A stretch of 36,891 bases of DNA from positions 1 through 36,891 of the forward strand of contig PBNY01000014.1 in assembly GCA_002723385.1 (NCBI GenBank), in the 5' to 3' direction. This document shows positions 16,681-25,363 of this stretch, piece by piece. This DNA comes from Oceanospirillaceae bacterium. GTDB lineage: Bacteria; Pseudomonadota; Gammaproteobacteria; Pseudomonadales; Oceanobacteraceae. Below the pieces are notes generated by a model that made no database searches, was not told where the DNA came from, and saw only the letters and a program-made list of their open reading frames with translations. The translations under genes and the position numbers were made by a program. Each line of letters opens with the position of its first letter. Position 1 is the stretch's first letter.

Positions 16681-17094
16681 CTAACGACCGGAAGTAAAAC
16701 GACGAACGCGATCGGATTCGGTGTTCTCAACCACCAGTACTGTCCAGTCATCAGGTAGTGTCACAGTCAGGCAAGGCGAAGAGGTCACCTGAGCAACAGC
16801 CAGATCAGAAGCCGGTTTGATCTCACGAACACCCAGATACACCTCAGTGCCGTCGATGTCTTCATCCTCGACTCTGACCCGATACCCCAGCGTCGGCCTC
16901 CAACCCAGAGAAACCACCACGCTACTCATATCATCCGCAAGGATGACACCTTCCTCCAACTGGCAATGCAATTCCTGCTTCATTGGCAAGGCCGTTTGGG
17001 AGGCCGAATCACAACAGGCTGAACCGCCCGTTGCCACAGCAAAACAACCGGTTAATGCCAGACTGCACGTAGCGAAGATCAAGGGTTTCCACAT
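16681..17094 (-). CDS. Small lipoprotein with a PrcB-like C-terminal domain
   Basis: Predicted 137-residue lipoprotein. The start at 17094 is chosen because it opens a lipoprotein signal (MWKPLIFATCSLALTGC, lipobox LTGC) with AGGGA upstream. The 32 residues before it in the same frame show no signal. The mature N-terminus is Gly/Ser-rich with a vicinal Cys-Cys. The C-terminal half (VVVSLGWRPTLGYRVRVEDED, VYLGVREIKP and VTSSPCLTVTLPDDW) follows the pattern I recall for the PrcB C-terminal domain (strand, G-x-x-P-T-x-G-Y, long beta stretch, then T-S-P before the final strand). PrcB partners a protease in treponemes. The function here is unknown. It stands alone between clpB and ruvC with its own hairpin. 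Confidence 0.6.
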   Translation of the reverse strand: MWKPLIFATCSLALTGCFAVATGGSACCDSASQTALPMKQELHCQLEEGVILADDMSSVVVSLGWRPTLGYRVRVEDEDIDGTEVYLGVREIKPASDLAVAQVTSSPCLTVTLPDDWTVLVVENTESDRVRRFTSGR

Positions 17095-17302
17095 AGCTTT
17101 TTCCCTGAACGAATGTTTCGACAGAGTATATCCAGACAAACGGTACCAAACTATGACTAATTGGAAAGATATGCACCTATTATGGCTCAATATTGACGCA
17201 AATCCACTTACCCAACTTACAAAAACATCACTTGCACTATTTTCAACTCATCCATGCCCGCCAACGGGCATTCATGGACACAAAACCGCGTCCTGACTCA
17301 AA

Positions 17303-17346
17303 CAAAAAAACGGGGATATTCAAATTGAAAAATTGAATATCCCCGT
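17303..17346 (-). terminator. Intrinsic terminator of clpB
   Basis: A 14-bp perfect stem (17310-17323 against 17333-17346) is followed on the minus strand by TTTTTTTG. It is 20 bases beyond the clpB stop and is the strongest minus-strand terminator in the window. Confidence 0.92.
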
Positions 17347-17365
17347 CCCTGAACAAGCCTGAACG

Positions 17366-19951
17366 TTACTTGCGGAATACCAATTGGCCGGTTTCCGACA
17401 CATCCGCAATAATGGTTTCACCGGGCAGGAATCGTCCTCCCAGAATATCCTGGGCCAGCGGATTCTCGATCCATTGTTGAATCGCGCGCTTTAACGGTCT
17501 GGCGCCGTAAACCGGATCGTAACCAATATCCACCAATTTACTCACTGCTGCCTGAGTCATGGTCAACGCCATACCGTGCTCCGACAAACGCTGGTGCAGC
17601 AGTTTCATCTGAATATCAGCGATGCCGCGAATCTCATCTTTCTGCAGCGGGTGGAACACAACCGCCTCGTCAATTCGGTTAATGAATTCCGGACGGAAAT
17701 GTCCCGCCACGATCTCCATTACTGCACCGCGCATGGCTTCGTATGGTTGATCCAGAAACAGGGTCTGAATCACATCCGATCCCAGGTTGGATGTCATCAC
17801 CAGTACGGTGTTTTTGAAGTCCACGCGGCGACCTTGTCCATCCGTCAGCTGACCGTCATCCAACACCTGCAGCAAGATGTTAAAGACATCCGGGTGCGCT
17901 TTTTCGACTTCGTCCAGCAAAATCACCGAATAGGGTTTGCGACGCACCGCTTCGGTTAAATAACCACCTTCTTCATATCCCACATAACCCGGAGGCGCGC
18001 CAATCAGTCGTGCAACGGAGTGTTTCTCCATATACTCAGACATATCGATTCGTACCATTGAGTCCGGCGTGTCAAACAGGAAGGTAGCCAGCGCTTTACA
18101 CAATTCGGTTTTACCCACCCCGGTAGGGCCGAGGAAAAGGAATGAACCGTTTGGACGATTCGGATCGGACAACCCGGCACGGGAGCGACGCACCGCATTG
18201 GCAACAGCAGCAATGGCTTCGTCTTGTCCAATGACACTGCGATGGAGTTCTTCTTCCATGCGCAACAGTTTTTCACGCTCACCTTCCAGCATCTTGTTGA
18301 CGGGTACGCCAGTCCAGCGAGACACGACTTCGGCAATTTCATCTTCTGTCACTTTATTACGCAGCAATTTGAATTCCTTGTTGCCCTTGATTTCAGCCTC
18401 ATCGGCTTCCTGCAGTTGTTTCTCCAGCTGAGGGATTCGACCGTGCTGCAATTCGGCCATTTTTTGCCAATCGCCGCTGCGGCGAGCGACATCAAAGTCG
18501 AGACGAGCCTGCTCCAGCGCTTCCTTGACGCGGGATGCCCCTTCAAGGGTTTCTTTCTCCCGTTTCCAGATTTCTTCCAGAGCGGAGTAATCCACAGAGA
18601 CTCGCTGAATCTCATCATTGAGCTTGGCCAACTGCGCCTTGGCAGCCGCATCCTTTTCTTTCTTCAGCGCTTCCCGTTCAATTTTCAACTGAATCAGCCG
18701 ACGTTCGAGGCGATCCATATCCTGGGGTTTTGAGTCGATTTCCATACGAATCACAGACGCCGCTTCGTCGACCAGATCAATGGCCTTGTCCGGCAATCGG
18801 CGATCAGAAATATAACGCTGCGATAGTTTGGCCGCTGCGATCAGTGCCGCATCGGTAATCTGCACCCCGTGGTGTACTTCATAGCGCTCTTTCAGACCAC
18901 GCAAAATGGCAATTGAATCCTCGACTGTCGGTTCATCCACCAATACCTTCTGGAATCGGCGTTCAAGAGCCGCGTCTTTTTCGATGAACTCGCGGTATTC
19001 ATCCAGTGTCGTGGCACCGACACAATGCAGATCGCCACGAGCCAGTGCTGGTTTGAGCATGTTGCCGGCATCCATCGCACCTTCACTTTTGCCAGCACCG
19101 ACAAGAGTGTGCATTTCATCAATGAAGAGGATGATCTGGCCTTCGGCCTTGGCAACGTCTTTCAATACGGCCTTGAGCCGCTCCTCAAATTCACCGCGAT
19201 ATTTGGCGCCCGCTAACAGTGACCCCATATCCAGCGACAGGATGCGCTTGTTCTTCAGTGTGTCTGGTACTTCTTTATTGACGATACGCTGGGCCAGACC
19301 TTCAACCACCGCAGTTTTGCCCACACCGGGAGGGCCGATCAATACCGGGTTGTTTTTGGTACGGCGCTGCAGAACCTGAATGGTGCGACGAATTTCATCA
19401 TCACGACCAATCACAGGGTCGAGTTTGCCGGACTCAGCACTCTCGGTCAGATCGATACAGTACTTGTCGAGCGACTGGCGACTGTCCTCGGCGTTGGCAT
19501 CGGTCACGGACTCACCTCCTCTCATTTCCTGAATGGCTGCAACCAGAGCTTCACGGGTTACCTGAAACTGCTTCAGGGTCTGACCGGCATCCCCACGATC
19601 AGAGAGAGCCGCAAGCAGAAACACTTCGCTGGATACGTATTGATCACCCAGCTGTGAAGCTTCTTTTTCCGTCAGGTTGAGTAACCGGCCCAGCTCAGGT
19701 GAAACCTGAATGTTGCCATCCGGCTGGGTGATACGCGGCTGATTGGAAAGTGCCTTGTGCAGCGCCGCCTCAAACTGAGGCACGTTGACACTGACGCGAC
19801 GCAGCACATCTTTCACCGAGCTACTGGTCTGCTGGATCAATGCCAGTAGCAGGTGCAGGGTGTCGATCTGATTATGATCCTGTGACAGCGCCAGACTTTG
19901 GCTTTCTGCCAGCGCATTCTGAAAACTGGTTGTCAGTCGATCCATTCGCAT
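17366..19951 (-). CDS. clpB: ATP-dependent disaggregase ClpB
   Basis: Hexameric AAA+ chaperone that resolubilises aggregates with DnaK. The start is the ATG at 19951 ([14 protein letters not shown], the family start), with GGAGG 8 bases upstream. The product is 861 residues, close to the 857 of E. coli. In order it shows the N-domain, AAA1 with Walker [14 protein letters not shown] (usually GEPGVGKT in enterics) and [14 protein letters not shown], the middle coiled coil around residues 400-525, then AAA2 with [36 protein letters not shown] and [16 protein letters not shown], and the [15 protein letters not shown] sensor 2 region. A sigma-32-type promoter lies upstream. Confidence 0.98.
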   Translation of the reverse strand: MRMDRLTTSFQNALAESQSLALSQDHNQIDTLHLLLALIQQTSSSVKDVLRRVSVNVPQFEAALHKALSNQPRITQPDGNIQVSPELGRLLNLTEKEASQLGDQYVSSEVFLLAALSDRGDAGQTLKQFQVTREALVAAIQEMRGGESVTDANAEDSRQSLDKYCIDLTESAESGKLDPVIGRDDEIRRTIQVLQRRTKNNPVLIGPPGVGKTAVVEGLAQRIVNKEVPDTLKNKRILSLDMGSLLAGAKYRGEFEERLKAVLKDVAKAEGQIILFIDEMHTLVGAGKSEGAMDAGNMLKPALARGDLHCVGATTLDEYREFIEKDAALERRFQKVLVDEPTVEDSIAILRGLKERYEVHHGVQITDAALIAAAKLSQRYISDRRLPDKAIDLVDEAASVIRMEIDSKPQDMDRLERRLIQLKIEREALKKEKDAAAKAQLAKLNDEIQRVSVDYSALEEIWKREKETLEGASRVKEALEQARLDFDVARRSGDWQKMAELQHGRIPQLEKQLQEADEAEIKGNKEFKLLRNKVTEDEIAEVVSRWTGVPVNKMLEGEREKLLRMEEELHRSVIGQDEAIAAVANAVRRSRAGLSDPNRPNGSFLFLGPTGVGKTELCKALATFLFDTPDSMVRIDMSEYMEKHSVARLIGAPPGYVGYEEGGYLTEAVRRKPYSVILLDEVEKAHPDVFNILLQVLDDGQLTDGQGRRVDFKNTVLVMTSNLGSDVIQTLFLDQPYEAMRGAVMEIVAGHFRPEFINRIDEAVVFHPLQKDEIRGIADIQMKLLHQRLSEHGMALTMTQAAVSKLVDIGYDPVYGARPLKRAIQQWIENPLAQDILGGRFLPGETIIADVSETGQLVFRK

Positions 19952-20259
19952 TGAGGATTCCTCCACATTATGTACCCGCCAAGGTCTGATTTTCACAAAT
20001 CATCAGAGCCAAACGGACAGTTTCTGCATTAGCTTGTTAGTAGATTAAATGGATCCACATGAATTAAATTCAAGATAAGACCAATAAAAAAACTCAAATT
20101 TAATAATCCGGACCGAAGAATGAATGTTCTGGTTGTCTCATTCAGGGCCATCAACCTCTATACTGGCTCCCTGCCGCAGAGTCAGACCATCCTGCCCCCA
20201 GAATTGACGTCCCATGATTCACCATTACGTATTATGGAGACCAACCCGGAAATTTAAAC
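19952..20259. other. Divergent intergenic region between clpB and the DMT transporter gene
   Basis: 308 bases without a gene. The left part is the clpB leader and heat-shock promoter. The stretch from about 20040 to 20110 is AT-rich. The right part must hold the promoter of the transporter gene, but I see no convincing -35/-10 pair there. There is no RNA gene or repeat. Confidence 0.6.
20047..20074 (-). promoter_or_regulatory. Sigma-32 (heat-shock) promoter of clpB
   Basis: On the minus strand CTTGAA (20069-20074), a 14-base spacer and ATCCATTT (20047-20054) match the RpoH consensus CTTGAA-N13-15-CCCCATNT at all six -35 positions and six of eight -10 positions. It lies about 100 bases upstream of the clpB start, where a heat-shock promoter would be expected. 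Confidence 0.7.
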
Positions 20260-21138
20260 GTGTCCTCAGCCCTGAAAACCGGAGCCCTGTATCTGTTATT
20301 TGGTGAAGCCTTGCTGGCCATCATGGGTGCCATCATCAAACACCTGTCAGATACGCTGTCAACCGAGCAAATTGTCTTCGCGCGCAATCTGACCGCCCTG
20401 CTGGTACTGATTCCGTTGCTCTGGCGCACGGGCTTCGAAACCCTCAAAACCCGCTACATTCATTGGCACCTGATGCGCGGCCTGGTTGGTATATCCGCCA
20501 TGTATTGTTATTTCTGGGCACTGGGTCACATGCCATTGACGGAGGCCTTTCTGGTCAAGCTTACCGGCCCCCTGTTTATGCCACTACTGGCCTGGTGGTG
20601 GCTCAGGGAACCCATGAATTCGCGCAGCTGGATTGCCTTGATGGTTGGTTTTGGCGGTGTTGCCATGACGCTGAACCCTGGTTCAGACACAGAATTGAGT
20701 ATAGCCGCACTGGTCGCATTGGCCGGGGCAGTCCTGGCTGCACTGGCAAAGGTTACGATTCGCCGCATGTCCGGCACAGAAGGCAGCCAGACTATTGTGT
20801 TTTATTTTGCCCTGATTGGAACACTCATTACCGCGCCGGCTGCCGGGTTGAACTGGCAGCCTGTTCCCGCACAGGCCTGGCCCTGGATTCTGGCACTGGG
20901 CGTTGTCGCCACCATAGGGCAGCTGGCATTGACCCAAGCCTACCGAATTGCACCAACCGGCAAGGTCGGCGTATATGTATACAGTGCGGTTTTGTACGGT
21001 GGTTTGATGGGGTGGCTCATCTGGGAAGAAGTCCCCACTATTACGACCTGGGCTGGCGGTGCACTGATTGTCTGCGCCGGCCTGATTAATCTGGGACGAG
21101 CAAAATCAAGGACACTTCGGCGCACAACGGCACAGTAA
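20260..21138 (+). CDS. DMT superfamily (EamA-domain) transporter
   Basis: Inner-membrane protein of 292 residues with about ten hydrophobic helices and two EamA repeats. Repeat 1 opens with LYLLFGEALLAIMGAIIKHLSDTLSTEQIVFARN, typical of the RhtA/YdcZ-like drug/metabolite exporters, and contains KLTGPLFMPLLAWWWLREP. Repeat 2 is around residues 150-285, with VATIGQLALTQAYRIAPTGKVGVYVYSAVLYGGLMGWLIWEEVP. The start is a GTG at 20260. The GGAA 8 bases upstream is modest, but no later ATG would keep the first helix. The substrate is unknown; relatives export amino acids or other metabolites. The LysR gene follows on the same strand with an 80-base gap containing its own -10 box. Confidence 0.85.
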   Translation: MSSALKTGALYLLFGEALLAIMGAIIKHLSDTLSTEQIVFARNLTALLVLIPLLWRTGFETLKTRYIHWHLMRGLVGISAMYCYFWALGHMPLTEAFLVKLTGPLFMPLLAWWWLREPMNSRSWIALMVGFGGVAMTLNPGSDTELSIAALVALAGAVLAALAKVTIRRMSGTEGSQTIVFYFALIGTLITAPAAGLNWQPVPAQAWPWILALGVVATIGQLALTQAYRIAPTGKVGVYVYSAVLYGGLMGWLIWEEVPTITTWAGGALIVCAGLINLGRAKSRTLRRTTAQ

Positions 21139-21175
21139 TCCACATTACCGGACTTATTATTTCCAAAGATTTAAC

Positions 21176-21181
21176 TATAAT
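21176..21181 (+). promoter_or_regulatory. -10 box upstream of the LysR gene
   Basis: A perfect TATAAT lies 37 bases before the LysR start codon. The -35 candidate 17 bases upstream (CTTATT) is weak, so an activator or autoregulator may assist. Confidence 0.45.
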
Positions 21182-21218
21182 GGTTGGATAATCCGCTTTC
21201 AGGCAAGAATCCTTTCGT

Positions 21219-22127
21219 ATGTCCCGTATCGATACCCTGCAGACCTTCGTATCCGTTGTCCGAGCCAGAAACTTCACCTCGGCTGCCGATTCCCTGGGCG
21301 TCACTCCTTCTGCTGTCAGCAAGCAGATCAGTGGTCTTGAAGAACGACTTGGCGTTCGCCTGTTAAACAGAACAACCCGTTCGGTCAGTCCGACGGAAGC
21401 TGGACAGATGTTCTATCAACACTGCGAGAACATTCTGGAATCGATCTCGGAAGCGGAAAAGCTGGTCACCGACTTCGATGTTACGCCACGTGGCCGACTG
21501 CGCATCACCGCCATGTCCAACTTTGGCCGCCGTGAACTGGCACGGATGTTCAACGACTTCTCGGAGCAGTATCCGGACATCAGCTTCGACCTGCACATTT
21601 CCGACCGCCCGTTAGATATCGTTAAGGAAGGTTACGACTTCGCGTTGCGCATCGGTACCCTGGAAGACTCTCGCCTGATTGCAAAGCCAGTGGCAGCACA
21701 GAACATTGTGATTTGTGCGTCTCCCCAGTATCTGAAAATTGCCGGTACGCCAACCTCTCTGGAGGAGCTGAACAAACACCGTATTCTGATGGTCACCAAC
21801 GCTGAATACGCACGCATCAACTGGTTGCGTCAGTTCGAGAAGGATCACGGTTTTACGCTGTCCAGCGTCGAGCGCAAGTTGACCGTAAACGATATTGATA
21901 TGGTGTATGAGGCGTGTCTGGCTGGAATGGGGATTACCGCCATTCCAACCTACATTGCAGATCATCACTTGCAGAATGGCGAGCTGGTGCGCCTGTTCAG
22001 TGATGTGGAGATTCCGGTACGCACGATAAAAGTCGTGTTCCCGCAGAACCGTTATCTGGCCACCAAGAGCCGGGCATTCCTTGATTTCATCACTGAGTAT
22101 TTTGACGAACCGGCTCCGGAAGAATAA
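21219..22127 (+). CDS. LysR-family transcriptional regulator
   Basis: 302-residue LTTR. The N-terminal winged helix-turn-helix is at residues 1-60 (MSRIDTLQTFVSVVRARNFTSAADSLGVTPSAVSKQISGLEERLGVRLLNRTTRSVSPTEAG). A linker helix and the LysR substrate-binding domain follow (GRLRITAMSNFGRRELARMFNDF, YDFALRIGTLEDSRLIAKPVA, CLAGMGITAIPTYIADHHL). The R-x-L-N-R-T-T-R-S-V-S-P-T-E-A-G pattern is of the CrgA/DmlR-like subgroup. The likely target is unknown. The upstream transporter gene is on the same strand rather than divergent, so regulation of that gene is only a guess. The stop is 10 bases from the convergent thioesterase gene. Confidence 0.93.
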   Translation: MSRIDTLQTFVSVVRARNFTSAADSLGVTPSAVSKQISGLEERLGVRLLNRTTRSVSPTEAGQMFYQHCENILESISEAEKLVTDFDVTPRGRLRITAMSNFGRRELARMFNDFSEQYPDISFDLHISDRPLDIVKEGYDFALRIGTLEDSRLIAKPVAAQNIVICASPQYLKIAGTPTSLEELNKHRILMVTNAEYARINWLRQFEKDHGFTLSSVERKLTVNDIDMVYEACLAGMGITAIPTYIADHHLQNGELVRLFSDVEIPVRTIKVVFPQNRYLATKSRAFLDFITEYFDEPAPEE

Positions 22128-22137
22128 CGCGTCCGAA

Positions 22138-22626
22138 TCAGGCTTCTTCTGCTACCTCGACTTCCGCATCCGGGGTAGCCTTGTCTCTTTCCTCCAGCAT
22201 TTCGGGTGCACAACGGGCGTAAAACACTTTTGGTACTCGCGCAATTTTGCGCTCATCGTAATCAAAGAAAACAATCCCCGTCTTGGCTTCAGCGATCTTC
22301 TTGCCCAGAGCCTTGTTTTCAACCCGATAAATCATGTCGCAGCCGTACTTGGTGAAATCCGTCAGACCCACATGGAAAGTCAGGTTGTCACCCATGAAAG
22401 ACTCGGCGTTGAAGGTCACCACCAAATCCGTCACCATCATGCCAACACCACCGATGTTCAGTTCGGCAAAATCATGATGGGTCAGAAAGCGCAAACGTGC
22501 TTCGTGCAGCAGGGTAACCATGCGGTCGTTGCCGAGGTGGTTACCGTAATTGACATCCGACACACGTACGTCCAGGTCGGTCGAAAACGTAAAGGCTTCC
22601 GGCAACTGCAACTTGACTCTGGCCAT
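22138..22626 (-). CDS. Hot-dog-fold acyl-CoA thioesterase family protein
   Basis: 162-residue 4HBT-type protein with the pattern VRVSDVNYGNHLGNDRMVTLLHEARLRFLTHHDF, in which D-x-N-Y-x-x-H-L replaces the more common D-x-D-x-x-G-H-V, then VTDLVVTFNAESFMGDNL. The C-terminus is an acidic tail. GGAGGAG before the ATG makes the start clear. Substrate unknown. It differs from ybgC in the catalytic region, so the two are not recent paralogues. Confidence 0.82.
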   Translation of the reverse strand: MARVKLQLPEAFTFSTDLDVRVSDVNYGNHLGNDRMVTLLHEARLRFLTHHDFAELNIGGVGMMVTDLVVTFNAESFMGDNLTFHVGLTDFTKYGCDMIYRVENKALGKKIAEAKTGIVFFDYDERKIARVPKVFYARCAPEMLEERDKATPDAEVEVAEEA

Positions 22627-23024
22627 GATCGATTCTCCTCCAAATGGATGTCCTCAAATTACATGAGGAATTATTTTTGTTTTATGAGTTCACATGAAAC
22701 TGACAGACCGTTCAGTTTCACGTAGTGGATGCTCGCCGAAACTGGTACAACCGTCAGGTGACACAGCTCTGGCTCAGGTCGGAGTACGAGAACAGAAAAA
22801 AATTCCGCAGCAACGTCTGGAATCCCGGATTGTTGATTCAGGACAATAATTTGATGCTGTTACTGCTGAGGCTTTTTATACTCAAAGATGACAGGTTGGC
22901 GATGATCGCTTAGCATCCGGGCGCAGCATCATACCCGTGACCGGCGGATCGCACAAACAAGAGGACAGCCCGAACTCGCTGGAAGCGAGCCCCGGTGCCG
23001 ATACACTATTTTTTGGCAGACGTT
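22627..23024. other. Intergenic region between the thioesterase gene and prc
   Basis: About 400 bases with no supportable gene. On the left is a short CCTCA...TGAGG inverted repeat (22652-22668) near the thioesterase ribosome binding site, then the TGAAACTGA inverted repeat at 22695-22720. On the right is a hairpin CTCGCT-gga-AGCGAG (22975-22989). A TATACT near 22879 could be a -10 for prc, but the TTGATG upstream sits 20 bases away, too far for a standard promoter. Confidence 0.5.
22695..22720. repeat. 9-bp inverted repeat upstream of the thioesterase gene
   Basis: TGAAACTGA (22695-22703) and TCAGTTTCA (22712-22720) are separated by 8 bases. There is no T-run, so an operator is more likely than a terminator. 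It lies about 70 bases upstream of the thioesterase start. Confidence 0.4.
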
Positions 23025-25235
23025 ATGACTCTACAACGCGTGACACTTCGTACACTGATGACCCTCATACTGCTGGCCTGTGCTTCCGCCAGCAGCTGGG
23101 CCGTCGTCAAAGACATCAAACCAGGTACTCCCTTCACGGCACTGAAGCCAGAACGGGAGCACGCGGTCACGACCCAGCAGATCATGAACAGTCTGCTGCG
23201 CGGTCATTACGAGCTGCAACGGCTCGATGACCGTCTGTCGAGCCGTATTCTGGATTTGTATCTGGAGGACCTCGACAGCACTCGCAGCTATTTGCTGGCT
23301 CAGGATATTCGCTCGTTTGAACGCTACCGCCGCCAGCTTGACGAAGCCCTGACTCGCGGTGACATGCGCGCTCCTTTTCAGATGTTCAACCGCTATCAGC
23401 AGCGTGTCAGCGAACGACTGTCCTTTATGCTCAACGAGCTGGACAAGAATCTCGAACAGTACACCTTTGATAGCGATGAGCGCCTGGATCTCGATCGAGA
23501 AAACGTACCCTGGTCGAACACCAGCGTTGAGCTCGATGACCTTTGGCGCAAGCGTCTGAAGAACTCCATGCTGAATCTGAAGATGAGCGGCAAGGAACCG
23601 GATGCCATCATTGAGCTGTTAAAGAAACGCTATCAGAACCAGCTCAATCGGGTTCACATGTCAAAGTCGGAAGATGCCTATCAGACATTTATGAACTCGG
23701 TTACCCGCGCATTCGATCCCCACACCCAGTATTTCTCGCCACGCAACACCGAAAATTTCAACATTAATATGAGCCTGTCACTGCAAGGGATTGGTGCGGT
23801 GCTGCAGTCTGAAGACGAGTTCACCAAAGTTGTACGCCTGGTTCCCGCAGGCCCTGCCGATAAGGCCGACAATCTGCAGCCCGCCGACAAGATCGTCGGC
23901 GTGGGCCAGAATCTGGACGGTGAGATTGTGGATGTGATCGGTTGGCGTCTGGATGAAGTCGTTGACCTGATTCGAGGTCCCAAAGGCACCATTGTACGTC
24001 TGGAGATCATTCCATCTGACAGCACCAACGACATGTCCAAAGTCATCGCCATCACCCGAGACGAAGTGAAGCTGGAAGAACAGTCGGCACAGAAAGATTT
24101 GCTGATCATCGATGAGGGGACGCGCCAGCGCCGCATTGGCGTCATTGATGTCCCAACCTTCTACATCGATTTCCAGGCCCGGATGGAAAACCGCCCGGAC
24201 TACAAAAGCACCACTCGCGATGTTGCCCGTCTGATCAAGGAACTGCGTGTCGAAGGTATCGAAGGCTTGATCATCGACCTGCGAAACAACGGTGGCGGTT
24301 CTCTGGAAGAAGCCATTAGCCTGACGGGCCTGTTTATTCCGGAAGGCCCGGTGGTTCAGGTACGCAGTACCCGTGGTTCAGTGGAAGTAATCGAAGATAA
24401 CGATCCCGGTGTGCTCTATGACGGCCCGCTGGTGGTTCTGGTCAACCGCCTGAGTGCATCGGCTTCCGAGATTTTCGCTGGCGCCATTCAGGACTACGGT
24501 CGCGGCATTGTGGTGGGTGGCCAGACCTTCGGCAAGGGCACCGTTCAGTCGCTGCGTCCGTTGCGTCGTGGCCAGCTGAAAATCACCCAGGCCAAATTCT
24601 ATCGCGTGTCAGGTGACAGTACCCAGCATCAGGGGGTGATCCCGGACATTTTGTTCCCGTCTCTGTTCGACAAGGACAAGATTGGTGAGAGTGCACTGGA
24701 TGAAGCCCTGCCATGGGACACCATCCGTGCGGCCAAATACGACTACGATGAGCAGATTCACAACAGCCTCAACAAGCTGCGCAAGCAGCATGAAGGCCGT
24801 TCCGTTGACGATCCGGATTTTGTCTTCCTGCGTGAGCAGAAAAAGTTAATCGAGGAACTGCGCAAGCAGACTCGCATTTCCCTGAACGAGAAGACCCGCA
24901 AGGAAGAGCAAAACCAGAACGACGACAAGCGTCTGGCGCTTGAAAACGAACGCCGCAAAGCCAAGGGGTTAGACTTGCTCGACAGCCTGGAAGAAGACGA
25001 CGCTGCCAACGATGAGACACCTGCGGCCCAAACACCGGATGGTATCAATGACGGTGAAACACCAGAGCCGGAAATTGCGGACAATTCGAAACAGCCAGAA
25101 TCAGCCGCAAATGATGAAGGTGACGAGCAAACCGAGGAAGAGGAAGAAGACGCCTTACTGGTTGAATCCGGACGTATTCTGCTGGACTACGTGAAGATGG
25201 AAAAACAATCGGTGGCTCAGCGCCAGGCGCGCTAA
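23025..25235 (+). CDS. prc: Carboxy-terminal processing protease Prc/Tsp (S41A)
   Basis: Periplasmic serine protease that trims or degrades proteins from the C-terminus and controls peptidoglycan hydrolases in enterics. The ATG at 23025 gives a 736-residue precursor with a signal peptide (LRTLMTLILLACASASSWA). A GTG ten codons earlier is possible, and neither start has a good ribosome binding site. In order: the N-terminal helical domain, a PDZ domain near residues 245-325 (LQGIGAVLQSEDEFTKVVRLVPAGPADKA), the S41 protease domain with DLRNNGGGSLEEA and the catalytic Ser/Lys in SASASEIFAGAIQDYGRG and GGQTFGKGTVQSLRP, then the DUF3340-type tail. A very acidic low-complexity stretch near residues 650-710 makes it longer than E. 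coli Prc (682). Confidence 0.95.
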   Translation: MTLQRVTLRTLMTLILLACASASSWAVVKDIKPGTPFTALKPEREHAVTTQQIMNSLLRGHYELQRLDDRLSSRILDLYLEDLDSTRSYLLAQDIRSFERYRRQLDEALTRGDMRAPFQMFNRYQQRVSERLSFMLNELDKNLEQYTFDSDERLDLDRENVPWSNTSVELDDLWRKRLKNSMLNLKMSGKEPDAIIELLKKRYQNQLNRVHMSKSEDAYQTFMNSVTRAFDPHTQYFSPRNTENFNINMSLSLQGIGAVLQSEDEFTKVVRLVPAGPADKADNLQPADKIVGVGQNLDGEIVDVIGWRLDEVVDLIRGPKGTIVRLEIIPSDSTNDMSKVIAITRDEVKLEEQSAQKDLLIIDEGTRQRRIGVIDVPTFYIDFQARMENRPDYKSTTRDVARLIKELRVEGIEGLIIDLRNNGGGSLEEAISLTGLFIPEGPVVQVRSTRGSVEVIEDNDPGVLYDGPLVVLVNRLSASASEIFAGAIQDYGRGIVVGGQTFGKGTVQSLRPLRRGQLKITQAKFYRVSGDSTQHQGVIPDILFPSLFDKDKIGESALDEALPWDTIRAAKYDYDEQIHNSLNKLRKQHEGRSVDDPDFVFLREQKKLIEELRKQTRISLNEKTRKEEQNQNDDKRLALENERRKAKGLDLLDSLEEDDAANDETPAAQTPDGINDGETPEPEIADNSKQPESAANDEGDEQTEEEEEDALLVESGRILLDYVKMEKQSVAQRQAR

Positions 25236-25262
25236 ATAGTCAAGGCTCACCACCCTGCTTGC

Positions 25263-25308
25263 CTCCTGAACAATCTCCTGAACAATGTGGCCCGCCCGGG
25301 CCACATTG
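25263..25308 (+). terminator. 12-bp tandem repeat and hairpin after prc
   Basis: CTCCTGAACAAT occurs twice in perfect tandem (25263-25274 and 25275-25286). The end of the second copy forms part of a 12-bp inverted repeat (25283-25294 against 25297-25308) with a GC-rich core, followed by CGTTTATAT. It probably ends prc transcription, though the T-run is short. The tandem copy looks like a small local duplication. Confidence 0.55.
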
Positions 25309-25363
25309 CGTTTATATCTGACTGAATTTGCCAGTACCAAAACCAGTACTGAGAAGTCCCCGT

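Noticed and set aside
22725..22913. 62-codon plus-strand ORF beginning with GTG between the thioesterase gene and prc
   Set aside because: No ribosome binding site, no recognisable domain, and composition not clearly coding. Most likely random.
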